Below are positions 30,551 to 32,824 of a stretch of 32,824 nt of DNA, piece after piece (within the stretch, counting starts at the first letter, position 1; every line of letters begins with the position of its first letter). The notes beneath the pieces are model-generated. The model saw only the letters and a list, made by a program, of their open reading frames with translations, was not told where the DNA came from and did not search any database. The DNA is from Campylobacterota bacterium (GTDB lineage Bacteria; Campylobacterota; Campylobacteria; Campylobacterales; Sulfurimonadaceae), in contig JAMCPS010000157.1 in assembly GCA_023379705.1 (NCBI GenBank), positions 1 to 32,824 on the forward strand, read 5' to 3'. A program made the position numbers and the translations under genes.

Positions 30551-31155
30551 AAGCAATGGCATTTCGTCATGCATGTAAACATTTTGATGTTTCTAAAACC
30601 ATTCCTCAAGAGCAGTTTGAATCGATTTTAGAAGTGGCGCGTATGTCACCATCGTCCTTTGGTATGGAACCATGGCGTTTGATCGTGGTACGTGACCCTG
30701 CCTTGCGTAAAGCATTGAAATCTTCGTGTTGGAATCAAGCGCAGATAACGGAAGCTGCGGAATTGGTTATTTTTACTACCGATAACGATGAGGTTCGCAG
30801 CGGTACACCGTATGTGCGCAGTATGTTTGAGCGCAGAGGCTTGGAGGGGGAGAGTTTGGATACTTACATGAGCATCTACAAAAACTATCTTTCATTGATC
30901 GAATGTCATGAGGACTTACTCGAAAACTGGACAGCAAAACAGTGTTATATCGCCTGTGCGAACATGATGACCTATGCCGCTACGCTTGAAATTGACAGTT
31001 GTCCAATCGAGGGATTTGAAAAAGAGCAGATCGAAGCGGTACTGGATCTTCCGCAAGGACGCAGTGCCGCACTGATCTGTGCCTTTGGCTATCGTGTTGA
31101 TCCTCAGAGTGCGCAAATGCGGTTACCTATGACTAAAATTGTTGAATATCGGTAA
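30535..31155 (+). CDS. Nitroreductase-family NAD(P)H-dependent flavin oxidoreductase
   Basis: 206 residues. FRHACKHFDVSKTIPQEQFE begins the family with its FMN-binding R.S.R.f segment (here RHACKHF). ARMSPSSFGMEPWRLIVVRD is the conserved PSs.n.QpW block, and CANMMTYAATLEIDSCPIEGF is the dimer-interface helix. The product binds FMN and reduces quinones, nitro compounds or similar; the natural substrate is unknown. The RBS is AGGTGA. Its start overlaps the DUF309 gene and a mechanosensitive channel gene follows 12 nt later. Confidence 0.88.
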   Translation: MSDFMKAMAFRHACKHFDVSKTIPQEQFESILEVARMSPSSFGMEPWRLIVVRDPALRKALKSSCWNQAQITEAAELVIFTTDNDEVRSGTPYVRSMFERRGLEGESLDTYMSIYKNYLSLIECHEDLLENWTAKQCYIACANMMTYAATLEIDSCPIEGFEKEQIEAVLDLPQGRSAALICAFGYRVDPQSAQMRLPMTKIVEYR

Positions 31156-31167
31156 GGAGAAATATCT

Positions 31168-32004
31168 ATGGTGGCAAAACTGGAGAAATATACCGATTTA
31201 GCTCTCCAATATGGGATGGAATACGGGATAAAAATTCTGGGTTCTCTTCTTATATTTTTGATTGGACGATGGATTTCAAATCAAATCGTGATTTTAATCA
31301 AAAAAGGGATGGAGAAAGCAAACGTTGACCAAACTTTAATCTCGTTTGTGGCGAATGGAATTTACGTTGCTTTGATTGTTGTCATAGTGGTAGCTTCAAT
31401 CGGAAATTTGGGAGTTGAAACAACGTCTTTTATTGCGGTATTTGGTGCGGCAGGACTTGCAGTAGGATTGGCGCTTAAAGATACTCTTTCAAATGTTGGT
31501 GCGGCGATCTTGATTATTTTCTTCAAGCCGTTTAAAGTAGGAGATTATATAGAAGCATCAGGTGTTCAGGGAATCGTACATGCTATGAATCTTTTTTCAA
31601 CGACTCTTACAACGGTGGACAACCGTTCTATCATCATTCCCAATGGCGCATTGATAGCAGGCAACATCATCAATTATACGAGCAATAATCGACGTCGAAT
31701 CGATATGGTATTTGATATAGATTACAAAGATGATATGAAATTATCCAAAGAAGTGATTATGAACGTATTGCTGGCACATCCAAAAATCCTAAAAGAGCCC
31801 GCTCCTGTTGTCGTTGTTGGAGCACTCACAGATAACTCAGTACAGCTGTATGCCCGCCCTTGGGTTGCTACTGAGGAGTATTGGGACATAAAGTTTGAGC
31901 TTACCGAATCGGTCAAGTTTGAATTTGACAAGCATAAGATTTCAATACCATTTCCTCAAATGGACTTACATGTTCGGCCAGGAGAACCTCTTACTGCTTT
32001 TTGA
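31168..32004 (+). CDS. mscS: Small-conductance mechanosensitive channel (MscS family)
   Basis: 278 residues, the size of E. coli MscS. Three membrane segments lie in the first 110 residues. The pore helix is FGAAGLAVGLALKDTLSNVG, rich in Gly/Ala as expected. The beta domain follows (KPFKVGDYIEASGVQGIVHA, TVDNRSIIIPNGALIAGNII), then an alpha/beta vestibule (MVFDIDYKDDMKLSKEVI). It opens on membrane tension during osmotic downshock and releases solutes. The RBS is AAGGAG. Its last 14 nt overlap the convergent transporter gene. Confidence 0.93.
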   Translation: MVAKLEKYTDLALQYGMEYGIKILGSLLIFLIGRWISNQIVILIKKGMEKANVDQTLISFVANGIYVALIVVIVVASIGNLGVETTSFIAVFGAAGLAVGLALKDTLSNVGAAILIIFFKPFKVGDYIEASGVQGIVHAMNLFSTTLTTVDNRSIIIPNGALIAGNIINYTSNNRRRIDMVFDIDYKDDMKLSKEVIMNVLLAHPKILKEPAPVVVVGALTDNSVQLYARPWVATEEYWDIKFELTESVKFEFDKHKISIPFPQMDLHVRPGEPLTAF

Positions 32005-32824
32005 GATGAGTACTAAACGCGATTGTAGCGCCAAAAGCGGCAATCGCACCTCCGATAAAAAGCCAAGAGGGGGCATATTGATACAATACGCCAGCCCCCA
32101 ATGCTCCTATAAATCCCCCAAGTCCATATGAAACCCCAAAGAAGAACTGTTGAGCAAGCCGTTTTGAACGGTATAAAGAGAATAAAATGGTGATCGATAC
32201 CGTATGAAACAGTGCAAAACTCAAAGCATGCAAGCTTTGGGAGAGGAAGAGAAGCGTGAGGTTATTGGGGAAAAAGGCGACGATTATCCAGCGAACAGCA
32301 GTAAAAAAGGCGGTTATCTGTAACACTCTAGAGAGATTGGTACGCAAAAGAGGCCCCTGAAAATAAAACATCATAATCTCAGCGAGCACGCCAAAGCTCC
32401 ACAGCCACACGGTGAGGTTCAACGATACTCCGTGGTCAGTGGTGTAAATGGTAAAAAAATTGTAAAAAGGGCCAAAGCTTACCTGCATCAGCAAAAATCC
32501 GATCCAAAGTCCCAGATGAGCCAAAGGATTGAAGGCGTTTATATTTTCGGTAATCTCCAGTGGTGCCACATCTTTTTTGTTTTCCAGAGAGCCGATGAAT
32601 GCCCCCAAAATACTGGTAGCGATTGCCATTGTGATGAGAAAATCAATACCGATTCTGGGCTGTTCCAAATAGCGTACAAGCACCAGCGCTACAGCAATAA
32701 AGCCCAGAGAACCAAACAGACGCACTTTTCCATAAGACTCTTTTCCGATGCGCTCTAAGGCGATTACTTCGATGTAGGGAAGCAGCAGCGATATCCCAAT
32801 CCCAAATACGATATTGCTAATAAG
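31991..32824 (-). CDS. MFS transporter (MFS_1_like / HcaT-type), C-terminal part
   Basis: The frame stays open to the right edge, so the gene is cut at its 5' end. The 277 visible codons include the motif ALERIGKESYGKVRLFGSLG, the helix 2-3 loop typical of the 3-phenylpropionate permease-like (MFS_1_like, PF12832) group. At least eight hydrophobic segments follow. The end, ATIAFSTHLKKQ, is a short cytoplasmic tail. Substrate is unknown. It is convergent with mscS with a 14-nt overlap. Confidence 0.82.
   Translation of the reverse strand, partial: LISNIVFGIGISLLLPYIEVIALERIGKESYGKVRLFGSLGFIAVALVLVRYLEQPRIGIDFLITMAIATSILGAFIGSLENKKDVAPLEITENINAFNPLAHLGLWIGFLLMQVSFGPFYNFFTIYTTDHGVSLNLTVWLWSFGVLAEIMMFYFQGPLLRTNLSRVLQITAFFTAVRWIIVAFFPNNLTLLFLSQSLHALSFALFHTVSITILFSLYRSKRLAQQFFFGVSYGLGGFIGALGAGVLYQYAPSWLFIGGAIAAFGATIAFSTHLKKQ

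Overview
The window looks like chromosome of a free-living Campylobacterota (Epsilonproteobacteria), most like the Sulfuricurvum/Sulfurimonas group. This rests on gene content read by eye: SapA/RsaA-like S-layer proteins without signal peptides, a PEB4-like SurA_N protein, a DUF3972 helix-turn-helix protein typical of the phylum, an MnmA/ThiI-like PP-loop protein and a BBP2-type porin. No database search was run, so the genus is an inference.

Region 1 (1-11269) is accessory and rearranged. A secreted trypsin-like protease, cut by the window edge, diverges from a 928-residue S-layer/RTX-like protein. A second, paralogous S-layer-like protein (6746-9610) follows; its N-terminal anchoring domain has been duplicated exactly (480 bp). 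Between the two lies a scrapyard: seven REP-like motifs interleaved with four truncated heads of a REP-associated tyrosine transposase (RAYT) and one full copy, a tyrosine-recombinase tail, a YoeB toxin gene without its start codon, an IS30 transposase tail, and a SurA_N protein that lacks its PPIase domain. The region ends with a frameshifted, truncated integrase beside tRNA-Ala(GGC), the signature of an old tRNA-targeted island.

Region 2 (11420-20969) is mostly core: a SPOR-like envelope protein, a degenerate GGDEF-like protein, a divergent DsbD_2-type membrane protein and periplasmic HMA metal-binding protein flanking a perfect 35-bp palindrome, a PP-loop ATPase, dnaG, rpsU divergent from dnaG, purT overlapping a 2-hydroxyacid dehydrogenase, an AEC-family permease and a porin.

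Region 3 (20970-32824) starts with a small fossil, a fumarate-reductase flavoprotein relic fused to an AEC-permease relic. It continues with a BrnT-type toxin-antitoxin pair, a small outer-membrane barrel, and a two-subunit fumarate reductase/succinate dehydrogenase-like flavoprotein and iron-sulfur pair. A 32-residue, very acidic, translationally coupled microprotein sits between those two subunits. A short run linked to c-di-GMP follows (YajQ, HD-GYP, DUF3972), then a SUV3-like RNA helicase, a tightly overlapping rhodanese/DUF309/nitroreductase/MscS run, and an MFS transporter cut by the right edge.

The best candidates for something undescribed are the nested RAYT-head array (3331-5038) and the acidic microprotein between the two reductase subunits (24064-24162).
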